Assembly: GCA_044229235.1 (NCBI GenBank)
Contig: JBGATH010000018.1
Span: forward strand, 1 to 64,000
From: UKL13-2 sp044229235
GTDB taxonomy: Bacteria > Pseudomonadota > Gammaproteobacteria > Burkholderiales > Usitatibacteraceae
Direction of reading: 5' to 3'
Length of the DNA stretch: 64,000 nt
A model generated the notes under the pieces. That model made no database searches. It was not told the DNA's origin and saw nothing but the letters and a program-made list of their open reading frames with translations. A program made the position numbers and the translations under genes. Below, piece after piece: positions 1-8,350 of this stretch. Positions within the stretch are counted from its first letter, which is position 1. Each line of letters opens with the position of its first letter.

Positions 1-800
1 CCGGTGATGGTCTGGCGCTTCATCATCAGCGGGCGGAAATCGACGGTGGCCTGGCCGCCCTCGAGGAAGGCGATGAAGCAGTAGCGGCCCTCCAGTGCGA
101 GGATGCGAAGGTTTTTCTCGATGTAGCTGCCGCCCACCATGTCGAGGATGACGTTGATGCCCTGCTTCTGCGTCACCGTGGCGATTCCGGCCATCCAGTC
201 CTCGGTCTTGTAGTTGAAGGTGTGGTCCGCGCCGACGCCTTTGCAGAACGCGGCCTTCTCCTCGTTGCCGACGGTGGTGAACACTTCCGCGCCGAAGGCC
301 TTGGCGAGCTGGATGGCGGTCAGGCCGATGCCCGAAGAACCGCCGTGCACGAGAAACTTTTCGCCGGCTCTGAGCCGGCAGGTGTCGAACACGTTGACCC
401 ACACCGTGAAAAAGTTTTCCGGCACGCCGGCGGCTTCGAGCATGCTCATGCCCGCAGGAATCGGCAGACAGTGCGCGGCCGGTGCGGCGCAGAACTCGGC
501 GTAGCCGCCGCCCGGCGTCAACGCGCACACCGCATCGCCCACTTTCCATTGCGCCACCCTGCTGCCCACGGCAACCACGCTGCCGGCCACCTCCAGACCC
601 ATGATGGGTGAGGCGGCGGGCGGTGGCGCGTAGCTGCCGGCGCGCTGCAGCAGGTCGGGCCGATTGACACCGGCGAACTCGACCTTGATGAGCACGTCAT
701 TGTCGCCGCAGGCGGGCAAGGGTCCGGTGGCGATGTGCATCACCTCGGCAGCGCCGGGCCCGGTGACGGCGACATGGCGCATGGTGGCGGGAAGAGTCAT
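1..800 (-). CDS. NAD(P)H quinone oxidoreductase, PIG3/zinc-free MDR family (3' end outside window)
   Basis: The reading frame is open from the ATG at 800 to the window edge, so the C-terminus is missing. The start MTLPATMRHVAVTGPG, then VNRPDLLQRAG and IMGLEVAGSVVAVG, is the N-terminal GroES-like half of the medium-chain dehydrogenase/quinone oxidoreductase family. The catalytic-zinc cysteine/histidine pattern of alcohol dehydrogenases is absent, as expected for quinone oxidoreductases. These enzymes reduce quinones in the cytoplasm with NADPH. The ATG overlaps the TGA of the upstream kinase gene (ATGA), so the two are translationally coupled. The true substrate cannot be read from sequence. 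Confidence 0.85.
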   Translation of the reverse strand, partial: MTLPATMRHVAVTGPGAAEVMHIATGPLPACGDNDVLIKVEFAGVNRPDLLQRAGSYAPPPAASPIMGLEVAGSVVAVGSRVAQWKVGDAVCALTPGGGYAEFCAAPAAHCLPIPAGMSMLEAAGVPENFFTVWVNVFDTCRLRAGEKFLVHGGSSGIGLTAIQLAKAFGAEVFTTVGNEEKAAFCKGVGADHTFNYKTEDWMAGIATVTQKQGINVILDMVGGSYIEKNLRILALEGRYCFIAFLEGGQATVDFRPLMMKRQTIT

Positions 801-1723
801 GGGTTTCCTTTCATAGGGTCGGTTGCATCGCAGTTCCACAACCACGCCGCGCCGCGCGCACCGCTGGCGTCGCCAAACACCGGCGGCAGCAGACGCGTGG
901 CGACGTGGTCGCTGAAAATGTATTGGTGCCAGCGCGCTGGCACATTCCGGTAAAGCCGGCCGATGTTCGACAAGCCGCCACCGAGGACGATCACGTCCGG
1001 ATCGAGCACGTTGATGACGCTGCCGAGACTGCGCGCGAGCCGGTCTTCGTAAGCTTCCATGGCGGCCGCCGCGTCGGAATCTCCCGCATCGGCGGCTGCG
1101 GCGATATCCGCCGGGCCCAGAGTCCGTCCATGCTCCGCGCTGAACATTCGCGTCAGCGCCGGTCCCGACAACCAGGTTTCGATGCAGCCGTGCCGCCCGC
1201 AATAGCAGGCTGCAGCGGGGCGCTCGTCATCGCGTGTCTCCGGCAGGGGATTGTGCCCCCACTCACCGGCGATGGCATTGGCGCCGGCAAGCACGCGGCC
1301 GTCGATGACGATGCCGCCGCCCACACCGGTGCCGAGGATCACGCCGAACACCACGCGCGCGCCGGCGCCGGCACCGTCGATGGCTTCGGACAGGGCGAAA
1401 CAGTTGGCGTCGTTCTGCACCCGCACCTCGCGTTGCAGCATTCGCTGTAAATCCTCGACCAGTGCCTGGCCGTTGAGGCAGGTCGAGTTGGCATTCTTGA
1501 TCTTGCCGCTGTGCGGCGATATGGCGCCGGGCAGGGCGATACCCACCGAGCCGCGGAGCTGCAGCGCGCTTTCGGCCGCGTCCACCAATCCGGCCATGGC
1601 GCGCAGGGTGGCCGCATAATCGCCGGCGGGGGTGGCGATGCGACGCCGCAGCACCTCACGCCCGTCATCAGCCAGCGCGAGAATTTCAATCTTGGTGCCG
1701 CCGAGGTCGATGCCAAAGCGCAT
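797..1723 (-). CDS. ROK family sugar kinase (fructokinase/glucokinase-like)
   Basis: The 308-residue product opens with MRFGIDLGGTKIEI, the ROK ATP-binding phosphate-1 motif. It also has GTGVGGG in the middle, GHNPLPE with the zinc-ligand histidine, and the CYCGRHGCIE zinc cysteine cluster. ROK kinases phosphorylate hexoses or N-acetylhexosamines in the cytoplasm; which sugar is not determined here. I chose the ATG at 1723 because the family motif begins only four residues later, although the frame stays open upstream to 1807. The gene overlaps the next one by 4 bp and is divergent from the polyphosphate kinase gene. The shared 200-bp gap carries an inverted repeat that may drive both. Confidence 0.9.
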   Translation of the reverse strand: MRFGIDLGGTKIEILALADDGREVLRRRIATPAGDYAATLRAMAGLVDAAESALQLRGSVGIALPGAISPHSGKIKNANSTCLNGQALVEDLQRMLQREVRVQNDANCFALSEAIDGAGAGARVVFGVILGTGVGGGIVIDGRVLAGANAIAGEWGHNPLPETRDDERPAAACYCGRHGCIETWLSGPALTRMFSAEHGRTLGPADIAAAADAGDSDAAAAMEAYEDRLARSLGSVINVLDPDVIVLGGGLSNIGRLYRNVPARWHQYIFSDHVATRLLPPVFGDASGARGAAWLWNCDATDPMKGNP

Positions 1724-1776
1724 GCCGGGGATTTGTTGGCCTGAAAGAGATGTGCGATTATGCCGCGATCCCTTTA

Positions 1777-1909
1777 GGGAACTTCTATTAACCTGCTGCG
1801 CGGCCAACCTTCGCGCCTCCCGGGTTTGGCAAATGAGTCTGCGTACCTTCGTACGCGTCCGCTCCTCGACTCGAATTTTGGCCGCTCGCGACGGTTTCTA
1901 GAAGTTCCC
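1777..1909. repeat. Long-spaced inverted repeat in the divergent ROK/PPK2 promoter region
   Basis: The left arm at 1777-1807 reads GGGAACTTCTATTAACC, six bases, then GCGGCCAA. The right arm at 1878-1909, on the minus strand, reads GGGAACTTCTAGAAACC, seven bases, then GCGGCCAA. Eleven bases are identical at the core. GGAACTT equals the -35 consensus of sigma-E type factors. The second box is not a standard sigma-E -10. The left arm points toward the PPK2 gene and the right arm toward the ROK gene, as face-to-face promoters would. Alternatively it is a spaced pair of operator sites. Confidence 0.5.
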
Positions 1910-1926
1910 ATTACCGGCCAATCGAC

Positions 1927-2760
1927 ATGCGTAGCAAAACCACTGATACGGGTACGCGAACCATTCGTCCCATCATCGCCGGCGGCAAGACGCGGCTTGG
2001 CGAAATCGACACCGGGTCGGCCTGCAGTTTCAAGGGCGACAAGGCCGCCACCCAGGCGGTACTCGCGCAACTCAAGGCCCAGCTGGCGGGGTTGCAGACG
2101 CTGCTCTACGCCGAGCACAAGCGCAAGGTTCTGGTGGTGCTGCAGGCCATGGACACCGGCGGCAAGGATGGCGTGATCCGCAACGTGTTTTCCGGGGTCA
2201 ATCCGCAAGGCGTGCGCGTGGTCGGATTCAAGGCGCCCAGCGCCGAGGAACTGGACCACGACTACCTGTGGCGCGTACACCAAAGACTTCCCGGTCGAGG
2301 CGAGTTGGTGGTGTTCAACCGCAGCCACTACGAGGACGTGCTGATCACGCGGGTGCACGGCTGGATCGACGAGCGGACCGCAAAGCGCCGCTTCCGCCAG
2401 ATCAACGACTTCGAGGCGATGCTGGTGGAGGAAGGCACGCTGGTGCTGAAGTTTTTCCTGCACATCAGCAAGGATGAGCAAAAGGCAAGGCTGCAGGACC
2501 GGCTGGACGACCCGGCCAAGATCTGGAAATTCAATCCGGGTGACCTGGTGGAGCGCGAGAAGTGGGACGATTACCAGCGCGCCTACGAAGGCGCCATCGG
2601 CGCCACCTCCAGCCCGCATGCGCCGTGGCACATCGTGCCCGCCGACAAGAAATGGATCCGCGACCTGTACGTAGGTTCGGTGCTGGTGAGCAGCCTGGAA
2701 GCGCTCGGCATGCGCTATCCGGACCCGGCACCCGGTCTGAAGGACTGCGTCATCAAATAG
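1927..2760 (+). CDS. ppk2: Polyphosphate kinase 2 family protein (class III-like)
   Basis: The 277-residue enzyme transfers phosphate between polyphosphate and nucleotides in the cytoplasm. Walker A-type MDTGGKDG lies at residues 75-82. The segment FNRSHYEDVL near residue 130 takes the place of the FDRSWYNR seen in class I and II enzymes, which points to the class III group that uses both AMP and ADP. A lid segment with EREKWDDYQ follows near residue 210. The length fits a single-domain PPK2. The gene stands alone and is divergent from the ROK kinase. Class assignment rests on motif wording only. Confidence 0.93.
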   Translation: MRSKTTDTGTRTIRPIIAGGKTRLGEIDTGSACSFKGDKAATQAVLAQLKAQLAGLQTLLYAEHKRKVLVVLQAMDTGGKDGVIRNVFSGVNPQGVRVVGFKAPSAEELDHDYLWRVHQRLPGRGELVVFNRSHYEDVLITRVHGWIDERTAKRRFRQINDFEAMLVEEGTLVLKFFLHISKDEQKARLQDRLDDPAKIWKFNPGDLVEREKWDDYQRAYEGAIGATSSPHAPWHIVPADKKWIRDLYVGSVLVSSLEALGMRYPDPAPGLKDCVIK

Positions 2761-2777
2761 GCCGCCGTTGCGCACCG

Positions 2778-2800
2778 CACAATGGCGCTAACCCATTGTG
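2778..2800. other. Perfect 8-bp hairpin after the PPK2 gene
   Basis: CACAATGG and CCATTGTG flank a 7-base loop 18 bases after the PPK2 stop codon. The bases that follow are TTAAAATGA, not a T-run, so it is a poor intrinsic terminator by the usual rule. It could instead be an operator for the FmdB gene downstream, whose possible -10 TAAAAT lies at 2802-2807. Confidence 0.4.
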
Positions 2801-2896
2801 TTAAAATGATAAATTCAGCCGGTTGTGGATGTGGCGGTGGCGACCACCGTCATCGCGGCTGATTGTTTTTGAAAACCCCATCGATCGCGAACCGCC

Positions 2897-3235
2897 ATGC
2901 CGATTTACGCCTACAAATGTGCCGACTGCGGCCACAGCAAAGACGTCCTGCAAAAGATCAGCGATGCGCCGCTGACGGTTTGCCCGTCGTGTGGAAAATC
3001 GACGTTTTCGAAACAGATCACCGCCCCCCAGTTCCAGTTGAAGGGCAGTGGCTGGTACGTCACTGACTTTCGCGGCGGCAACACCCCCGCCAAGCCTGCC
3101 GTGTCGGAAAGCGGTGCGTCCGCGGCCAAGAGCGATGCACCGGCAACACCTGCCGAGAGCAAACCCGCAGCCGACAGCAAGCCTGCACCGGCCGCTGCGG
3201 CGCCAGTTCCGGCCAAAACCTCCGCGACCGAGTAA
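2897..3235 (+). CDS. FmdB family zinc-ribbon protein
   Basis: The N-terminus MPIYAYKCADCGHS with a second CPSCGKS around residue 34 forms the CxxC...CxxC zinc ribbon of the FmdB/CxxC_CxxC_SSSS family. The family is named after a putative regulator of formamidase genes, but its function is largely unknown. Residues 65-112 are a low-complexity tail rich in Ala, Pro, Lys and Ser. The next gene, DUF502, starts 3 bp after the stop and AspRS follows; FmdB-DUF502-aspS is a common betaproteobacterial order, so they probably form one operon. Confidence 0.9.
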   Translation: MPIYAYKCADCGHSKDVLQKISDAPLTVCPSCGKSTFSKQITAPQFQLKGSGWYVTDFRGGNTPAKPAVSESGASAAKSDAPATPAESKPAADSKPAPAAAAPVPAKTSATE

Positions 3236-3238
3236 GCG

Positions 3239-3904
3239 ATGCATCATTTCCGCCGCTACCTGATTGCAGGCCTGCTCGTCTGGATCCCGCTGGTGATCAC
3301 CGGCTGGGTGCTGAAGCTGCTCATCGACCTGATGGACAATTCGCTGCTGCTCCTGCCGGAGCGCCTGCAGACTGAAGCGTGGCTGGGCGTGCACGTGCCG
3401 GGCATGGGTGTCATCCTGACCGTCAGCATCGTGCTGCTCACCGGCATGATCGCGGCTAATTTCTTCGGCAAGAAATTGCTCGGCTGGTGGGACGCAGTCC
3501 TGCAGCGCATCCCCATCGTGCGCTCGATCTACGGCGGCGTGAAACAGATCTCCGACACGCTGTTCTCGCCCGAAGGCAAGGCCTTTCGCAAGGCGGTGCT
3601 GGTGCCGTACCCGCACCCCCAGTCGTTCACGGTCGCGCTGCTGACCGGCGAACCGAAGCACGAGGTAACCGATCACCTGGGCCATGAGTATCTGTCGGTA
3701 TTTGTGCCGACCACGCCCAACATCACCGCCGGTTTCTTCCTGCTGGTGCCGAAAAAAGAAGTCCGCGAACTCGAGATGAGCGTGGATGAAGCGCTCAAGT
3801 ACATCATTTCCATGGGCGTGGCGGAGCCGCCGCGCCCGATTCACAAGAACGGGGCCGAGATGAAAAAGTCCGGCACCGACCCCAATCCCAAGCCGCTGGG
3901 CTGA
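3239..3904 (+). CDS. DUF502 family inner-membrane protein
   Basis: The 221-residue protein has two strong hydrophobic segments, about residues 5-28 (IAGLLVWIPLVITGWVL) and 58-82 (GVILTVSIVLLTGMIAANFF). A conserved cytoplasmic part contains IPIVRSIYGGVKQISDTL, the signature stretch of DUF502. A lysine-rich C-terminal tail follows. The molecular function is unknown. The start follows the FmdB stop codon by only 3 bp, which implies co-translation. Confidence 0.92.
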   Translation: MHHFRRYLIAGLLVWIPLVITGWVLKLLIDLMDNSLLLLPERLQTEAWLGVHVPGMGVILTVSIVLLTGMIAANFFGKKLLGWWDAVLQRIPIVRSIYGGVKQISDTLFSPEGKAFRKAVLVPYPHPQSFTVALLTGEPKHEVTDHLGHEYLSVFVPTTPNITAGFFLLVPKKEVRELEMSVDEALKYIISMGVAEPPRPIHKNGAEMKKSGTDPNPKPLG

Positions 3905-4090
3905 TCGTCCAGCGGCACCTCCTCCGTCGCCACAGCGCAAGCCGTGGCCTCTCGCCGGATGCGTCCGGCGCGAGATTGCCGCCACCGTGGCGATGACCTC
4001 CAGTGAATTTCGCGCAGCGCCAGTCGGCACCGGCGGCGATGCGGCGGATTCGAACCGATCGAGCAACATCAAGCGAATAGGCATCACCAC

Positions 4091-5863
4091 ATGAGAACCA
4101 ATTACTGCGGCTTCATCGACAAGCAATATCTCGGGCAGCAGGTCACCCTGTTCGGCTGGGCCCACCGCCGGCGCGACCACGGCGGCGTGATCTTCATCGA
4201 CCTGCGTGACCGCGAAGGCCTGGTGCAGGTCGTCATCGACCCGGACACGCCGACCGCATTTGCCACCGCCGACAAGACGCGCAGCGAATTTGTGCTCAAG
4301 GTCATCGGCAAGGTGCGCCCGCGTCCGGAAGGCACCATCAATGCCAACCTCAAGAGCGGCGAGATCGAAGTGCTGGCCTCCGAGGTGGAAGTGCTCAACG
4401 CCGCACAGACGCCGCCGTTCATGATCGACGACGACAACATCAACGAGGAAATCCGCCTCAAGTATCGTTATCTCGACCTGCGCCGCGAGACCATGCAGAA
4501 AAATCTGCGCATGCGTTACCGCATCGCCATGGCGGTGCGGCAATACCTCGACGCGCAGGGCTTCATCGATATCGAAACGCCGTTCCTGTACAAGTCCACG
4601 CCGGAAGGCGCGCGCGAATTCCTGGTGCCCTCGCGCGTGCACGACGGCAGCTTTTACGCGCTGCCGCAAAGCCCGCAGCTGTTCAAGCAATTGCTGATGG
4701 TGTCGGGTTTCGATCGCTACTACCAGATCGTCAAATGCTTCCGCGACGAAGACCTGCGCGCCGACCGCCAGCCGGAGTTCACGCAGATCGATATCGAAAC
4801 CTCGTTCCTCACCGAGCGCGAGATCCAGGACATCATGGAAGGGCTGGTGAAGGCGATGTGGAAAGCGGGCCTGAACGTGGACCTGCCCGATTTCCCGCGC
4901 ATCAGCTACGCCGAAGCCATGTCGAAATACGGCTCGGACAAGCCCGACCTGCGCGTGAAGCTGCAGCTCACCGAACTCACCGACATCGTCAAGGCCTCGG
5001 GCTTCAAGGTGTTCGTCGATGCCGCCAACGCCAAGAACGGCAAGGTCGCGGCACTGTGCCTGCCGGGCGGCGCGGAGAAGTTTGCGCGCAAGGAACTCGA
5101 TGACCTGGCCGGCTTTGCCGCCATCTACGGCGCCAAGGGCCTCGCCTACATTAAGGTCAACGATGCCACCAAGCTCAACGCCGAGGGCCTGCAGTCCCCC
5201 ATCGTCAAGTTCCTCGACGAAGCAACGCTGGGCAACATCCTCGCGGCGTGCGGCGCCAAGACCGGCGACATCATTTTCTTCTGCGCCGACAAGACCAAGG
5301 TGGTGTACGACACGCTCGGTGCGCTGCGCAGCAAGCTCGGCCACGAAAAGGGCTACGCCGACGGCGGTTACAAGCCGGTATGGGTGGTGGATTTCCCCGC
5401 GTACGAATTCGACGAGGAAAACAATCGCTACGTCTCCGCGCACCACCCCTTCACCGCGCCGAAAGACGAGCACGTCGCGCTCATGGACACGGACCCGTCC
5501 AAGGTGCTGGCCAAAGCCTACGACGTCGCCATGAACGGCTGGGAACTGGGCGGCGGCTCGGTTCGTATCCACAACCCCGAACTGCAGCAAAAGCAGTTCA
5601 AGGTGCTGGGCATCTCACCCGAAGACCAGCGCGCCAAGTTCGGCTTCCTGCTCGATGCGCTTGAATACGGCGCGCCGCCGATGGGCGGCATCGCCTTCGG
5701 CCTCGACCGTTCGGTGACGCTGATGTGCGAGAAGTGGGATTCGATTCGCGACGTGATCGCCTTCCCGAAGACGCAACGCGGTCAGGACCTGATGGTGGAT
5801 ACGCCGTCGCAGGTCACGGAAAAGCAACTGCGCGAACTGCACATCAAGCTGCGCAACGTTTAA
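4091..5863 (+). CDS. aspS: Aspartyl-tRNA synthetase, probably non-discriminating
   Basis: The 590-residue class IIb synthetase charges tRNA-Asp. The N-terminal OB fold (MRTNYCGFIDKQ, GWAHRRRDHGG) is followed by the class II motif 2 region (FRDEDLRADRQPEFTQ) and motif 3 (GLDR near the C-terminus), with the bacterial GAD insertion between. His30 and Gly81 fall at the positions where Pseudomonas aeruginosa AspRS has the His and Gly reported to permit tRNA-Asn recognition; discriminating E. coli has Leu30. That suggests it also makes Asp-tRNA-Asn for a GatCAB amidotransferase, which is inference. A 66-bp palindrome follows the stop codon. Confidence 0.97.
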   Translation: MRTNYCGFIDKQYLGQQVTLFGWAHRRRDHGGVIFIDLRDREGLVQVVIDPDTPTAFATADKTRSEFVLKVIGKVRPRPEGTINANLKSGEIEVLASEVEVLNAAQTPPFMIDDDNINEEIRLKYRYLDLRRETMQKNLRMRYRIAMAVRQYLDAQGFIDIETPFLYKSTPEGAREFLVPSRVHDGSFYALPQSPQLFKQLLMVSGFDRYYQIVKCFRDEDLRADRQPEFTQIDIETSFLTEREIQDIMEGLVKAMWKAGLNVDLPDFPRISYAEAMSKYGSDKPDLRVKLQLTELTDIVKASGFKVFVDAANAKNGKVAALCLPGGAEKFARKELDDLAGFAAIYGAKGLAYIKVNDATKLNAEGLQSPIVKFLDEATLGNILAACGAKTGDIIFFCADKTKVVYDTLGALRSKLGHEKGYADGGYKPVWVVDFPAYEFDEENNRYVSAHHPFTAPKDEHVALMDTDPSKVLAKAYDVAMNGWELGGGSVRIHNPELQQKQFKVLGISPEDQRAKFGFLLDALEYGAPPMGGIAFGLDRSVTLMCEKWDSIRDVIAFPKTQRGQDLMVDTPSQVTEKQLRELHIKLRNV

Positions 5864-5876
5864 GCACTAAAGCGCG

Positions 5877-5942
5877 AAACCCCAGCATTGGTGCGGCTCT
5901 TCGGGCATTTTTGGCCTGGGAGGCGCGTGGATGCTGGGGTTT
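5877..5942. repeat. 66-bp palindromic element, copy 1
   Basis: The outer arms AAACCCCAGCAT and ATGCTGGGGTTT are perfectly complementary over 12 bp. The inner arms pair imperfectly around an A/T-rich centre (GGGCATTTTTGGCC). It lies 13 bp after the AspRS stop codon and 40 bp before the end of the convergent gene, so it is well placed to terminate both. Four other copies of identical length are in this window. Confidence 0.9.
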
Positions 5943-5982
5943 TGTAATTTCAGGTTGCTGCGATATTCAAGTTGCAGTCAAG

Positions 5983-7293
5983 TCAGGGCGCGGGCTTGAG
6001 TGTCTTGCGGTAGTCCCCGGCGAGTTCACGCATTGTTTTGCCGCTCTTCGCGACCTGTTCCCTGGCTACTGCCCGCTCGCCGATGGTCAGCCATTCTTTG
6101 CCGCGTTGAATATCTTTCGCCATTTGTTCACAGCCCAATTGGTTCGCGCGGCGCATTTCGACATCGTATAAACCCATGATCATGTCGCTCTCGTACTCGA
6201 GCGCCTGAATACGTTCGTCAGACCAGCCAAGTTTTTTGGCTACGATCGTAGTCATCCGGAGCCCGACAAATGAGCGAGCCTTCTCCGCCATCATGTTCGC
6301 CAACTTGTCGCAAACTGCCTTGCGCTCATCGTCCCATAGGTCTGCGCGAAGACAGATATTGCCCAATGCCATGCCGTGGCTTATCGATGTCGATGCCGTA
6401 ACGCCGATCATTGAGCTGAGCAGTTCATATTGCGCATGTACAGCCGCGTCTTTCAACGCGCCAGAGTTGATGAGCGGCGTCATGTCCGGCAATCGAAAAT
6501 CAACCCGGCTGGCGGTCGCGATGTGACGCAAGACTTCGGCGCGTGCGTTTGTGTCGCCAGCCACCTTTGCCTGCTCCGACAACATCATCCACGGTGCGGC
6601 GTTATCCGGTTCCAGCTTCGCCCAGCCGGAATAGGAAATGCCACTGCAGCCACCGGCCTCGTCCTTCTGGCAGGCATGCACGGCGGCGGCGTAGATCGCC
6701 GGGTCGCGCGATTGGCGCGCAAGCTCTGCGAGGGGCCGCGCCGCATTGCGTCGCGTCTCCGCCAATGCTGCAGTCAACGCTCGCCGGCAATCCGGCGTCT
6801 TGCATTCCCGGTCTTTCAGTTCACGCTCGTCACTGCCGGCACTTTCGGCGAGGTAGGCCTGAATGTAGAGCCCGGTCGCCCGCTCCCGTGCGTCGGTACT
6901 TTGCACAATCTGGCCGGCCGCTTCCGCAAGCAGGGCGGCCGTGGCCTCCGGCCGGCCGCCTATCTTGCCGTTGCTGGCGACATAGTAGGCGGCCTCAGTG
7001 GGCGACATGCCGCAGGCCTCGACGCCTTCCCTCATGAGTGACGTAACTTTGGCTTGCAAGGAATCCTGTTCGGGAATGGCAACGCCCGATGACATCGGCG
7101 GCAACACCTTGCGCATCGCGGGGTGGGGCAGTGCGAGCGGGGCGATGCCGTTGGCCTCGACGGGCGCAACTGTTTGGGTCTCAGCGGGGCGGCGATCGGT
7201 TGCGATCCTCCAAACAATGAAGGCGAGCAGCAACAATCCGATCAGGATGAAGACTGCCACGACGGCTTTACCGGTTTTGCCCAATCGTCCCAT
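5983..7293 (-). CDS. Membrane-anchored protein of unknown function
   Basis: The 436-residue protein has one N-terminal transmembrane segment (about residues 9-29, VVAVFILIGLLLLAFIVW) after a short basic stretch, so the bulk is probably periplasmic. The soluble part is Ala-rich and helical, with several cysteines near residues 165-225 (ECKTPDCRR, ACQKDEAGGC) that could form disulfides. Repeated short helices look TPR-like, but I cannot assign a known domain. It is convergent with aspS and has no obvious operon partner. Confidence 0.75.
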   Translation of the reverse strand: MGRLGKTGKAVVAVFILIGLLLLAFIVWRIATDRRPAETQTVAPVEANGIAPLALPHPAMRKVLPPMSSGVAIPEQDSLQAKVTSLMREGVEACGMSPTEAAYYVASNGKIGGRPEATAALLAEAAGQIVQSTDARERATGLYIQAYLAESAGSDERELKDRECKTPDCRRALTAALAETRRNAARPLAELARQSRDPAIYAAAVHACQKDEAGGCSGISYSGWAKLEPDNAAPWMMLSEQAKVAGDTNARAEVLRHIATASRVDFRLPDMTPLINSGALKDAAVHAQYELLSSMIGVTASTSISHGMALGNICLRADLWDDERKAVCDKLANMMAEKARSFVGLRMTTIVAKKLGWSDERIQALEYESDMIMGLYDVEMRRANQLGCEQMAKDIQRGKEWLTIGERAVAREQVAKSGKTMRELAGDYRKTLKPAP

Positions 7294-7415
7294 TTGTTAA
7301 CAAGTCTACGCGACCGCGCATGGCATGCCTGAGTCGCGACACTGGATGCATTCGGTGACCATGCGATTGGAACCCGCCTCGTATAATCTTGGCCATCTAA
7401 CTTCGAAAGAACAGC

Positions 7416-8348
7416 ATGCCCATTGCCCTCATCGTCCACGGCGGCGCCGGCGCCTGGCGGCCTGGCTCCGACGACGACGCCATCGCCGGCACGACTGCGG
7501 CTGTTGCCGCCGGCCGCAAGATTCTTGAAGCCGGCGGCTCGGCGCTCGATGCCGCATGCGCGGCGTCGGTGGTGCTGGAAGACAATCCGATCTTCAATGC
7601 CGGCACCGGCGCGGTGCTGAACTTCGACGGCTTCGTCGAAATGGATGCCTGCGTGATGCTGTCCACCAATCGCGAGATGGGCGCGGTGTCGGCGATCCAG
7701 CGCGTGAAGAACCCGATCCTGGTTGCGCGGCAGGTGATGGAACAGACCGATCATGTGATGCTGGCCGGCGACGGTGCGCTGCGTTTCGCGCGGGCGATGG
7801 GGCACGCCGATTACGATCCCATCACCCCTGCGCGGCAAGCCGATTGGCAAGACAAGAAAGCCAAGCTGCAAGTGGCTGTTGGCGCGGGCGGCAGTGGCGC
7901 GATGAAGATCCGCAACTTCCTCATGAGCCATCCCGAGTATGCAGGCGGCACCATCGGCGCGGTGGCCATCGACGCGCAGGGAAACATCTGCGCATGCACC
8001 TCGACCGGTGGCGTCACCATGAAGCTGGTCGGCCGCGTCGGCGACACGCCGCTGCCCGGCTGCGGCACGTATGCGTCACCTTTCGCCGGTGTGTCGGCGA
8101 CGGGTACGGGCGAGTATGTGATCCGCGCCATGTCGGCAAGGCAGATTTCGGAAAACGTTGAAAGAGACATGAGCCTGCAGCAGGCGATTGATGCAGCGCT
8201 GGATGACCTTGGCCGCAGCTTCGATGCGGACGTGGGATTCATTGGCATCGACGCGCAGGGCAATGCCGTTGGCGCGCACCGTACGCCGCATATGCCGCAT
8301 GCCTATTTTTCGGGTCGCGGCGAAATCATCGCCAAGATGCGCGCCTGA
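7416..8348 (+). CDS. iaaA: Isoaspartyl peptidase/L-asparaginase (plant type, Ntn hydrolase)
   Basis: The 310-residue precursor cleaves itself before Thr179 in the motif GGTIGAVA, which becomes the N-terminal nucleophile. It then removes beta-aspartyl residues from damaged peptides or hydrolyses asparagine. Other family signatures are IVHGGAGAW at the start, NAGTGAVLN near residue 61 and GCGTYA near 216. No signal peptide is visible, so it is cytoplasmic. A perfect TATAAT at 7382-7387 lies upstream without a good -35. The GNAT gene starts 2 bp after the stop codon. Confidence 0.95.
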   Translation: MPIALIVHGGAGAWRPGSDDDAIAGTTAAVAAGRKILEAGGSALDAACAASVVLEDNPIFNAGTGAVLNFDGFVEMDACVMLSTNREMGAVSAIQRVKNPILVARQVMEQTDHVMLAGDGALRFARAMGHADYDPITPARQADWQDKKAKLQVAVGAGGSGAMKIRNFLMSHPEYAGGTIGAVAIDAQGNICACTSTGGVTMKLVGRVGDTPLPGCGTYASPFAGVSATGTGEYVIRAMSARQISENVERDMSLQQAIDAALDDLGRSFDADVGFIGIDAQGNAVGAHRTPHMPHAYFSGRGEIIAKMRA

Positions 8349-8350
8349 TC

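Noticed and set aside
1774..2775. Open frame of 333 codons opposite the PPK2 gene
   Set aside because: Antisense to a gene with clear PPK2 motifs; no domain of its own.
2801..5590. Open frame of 929 codons on the minus strand opposite FmdB, DUF502 and aspS
   Set aside because: It lies antisense to well-supported genes. Its composition (His, Arg, Val, Asp rich) and lack of any domain are typical of chance frames in GC-rich DNA.
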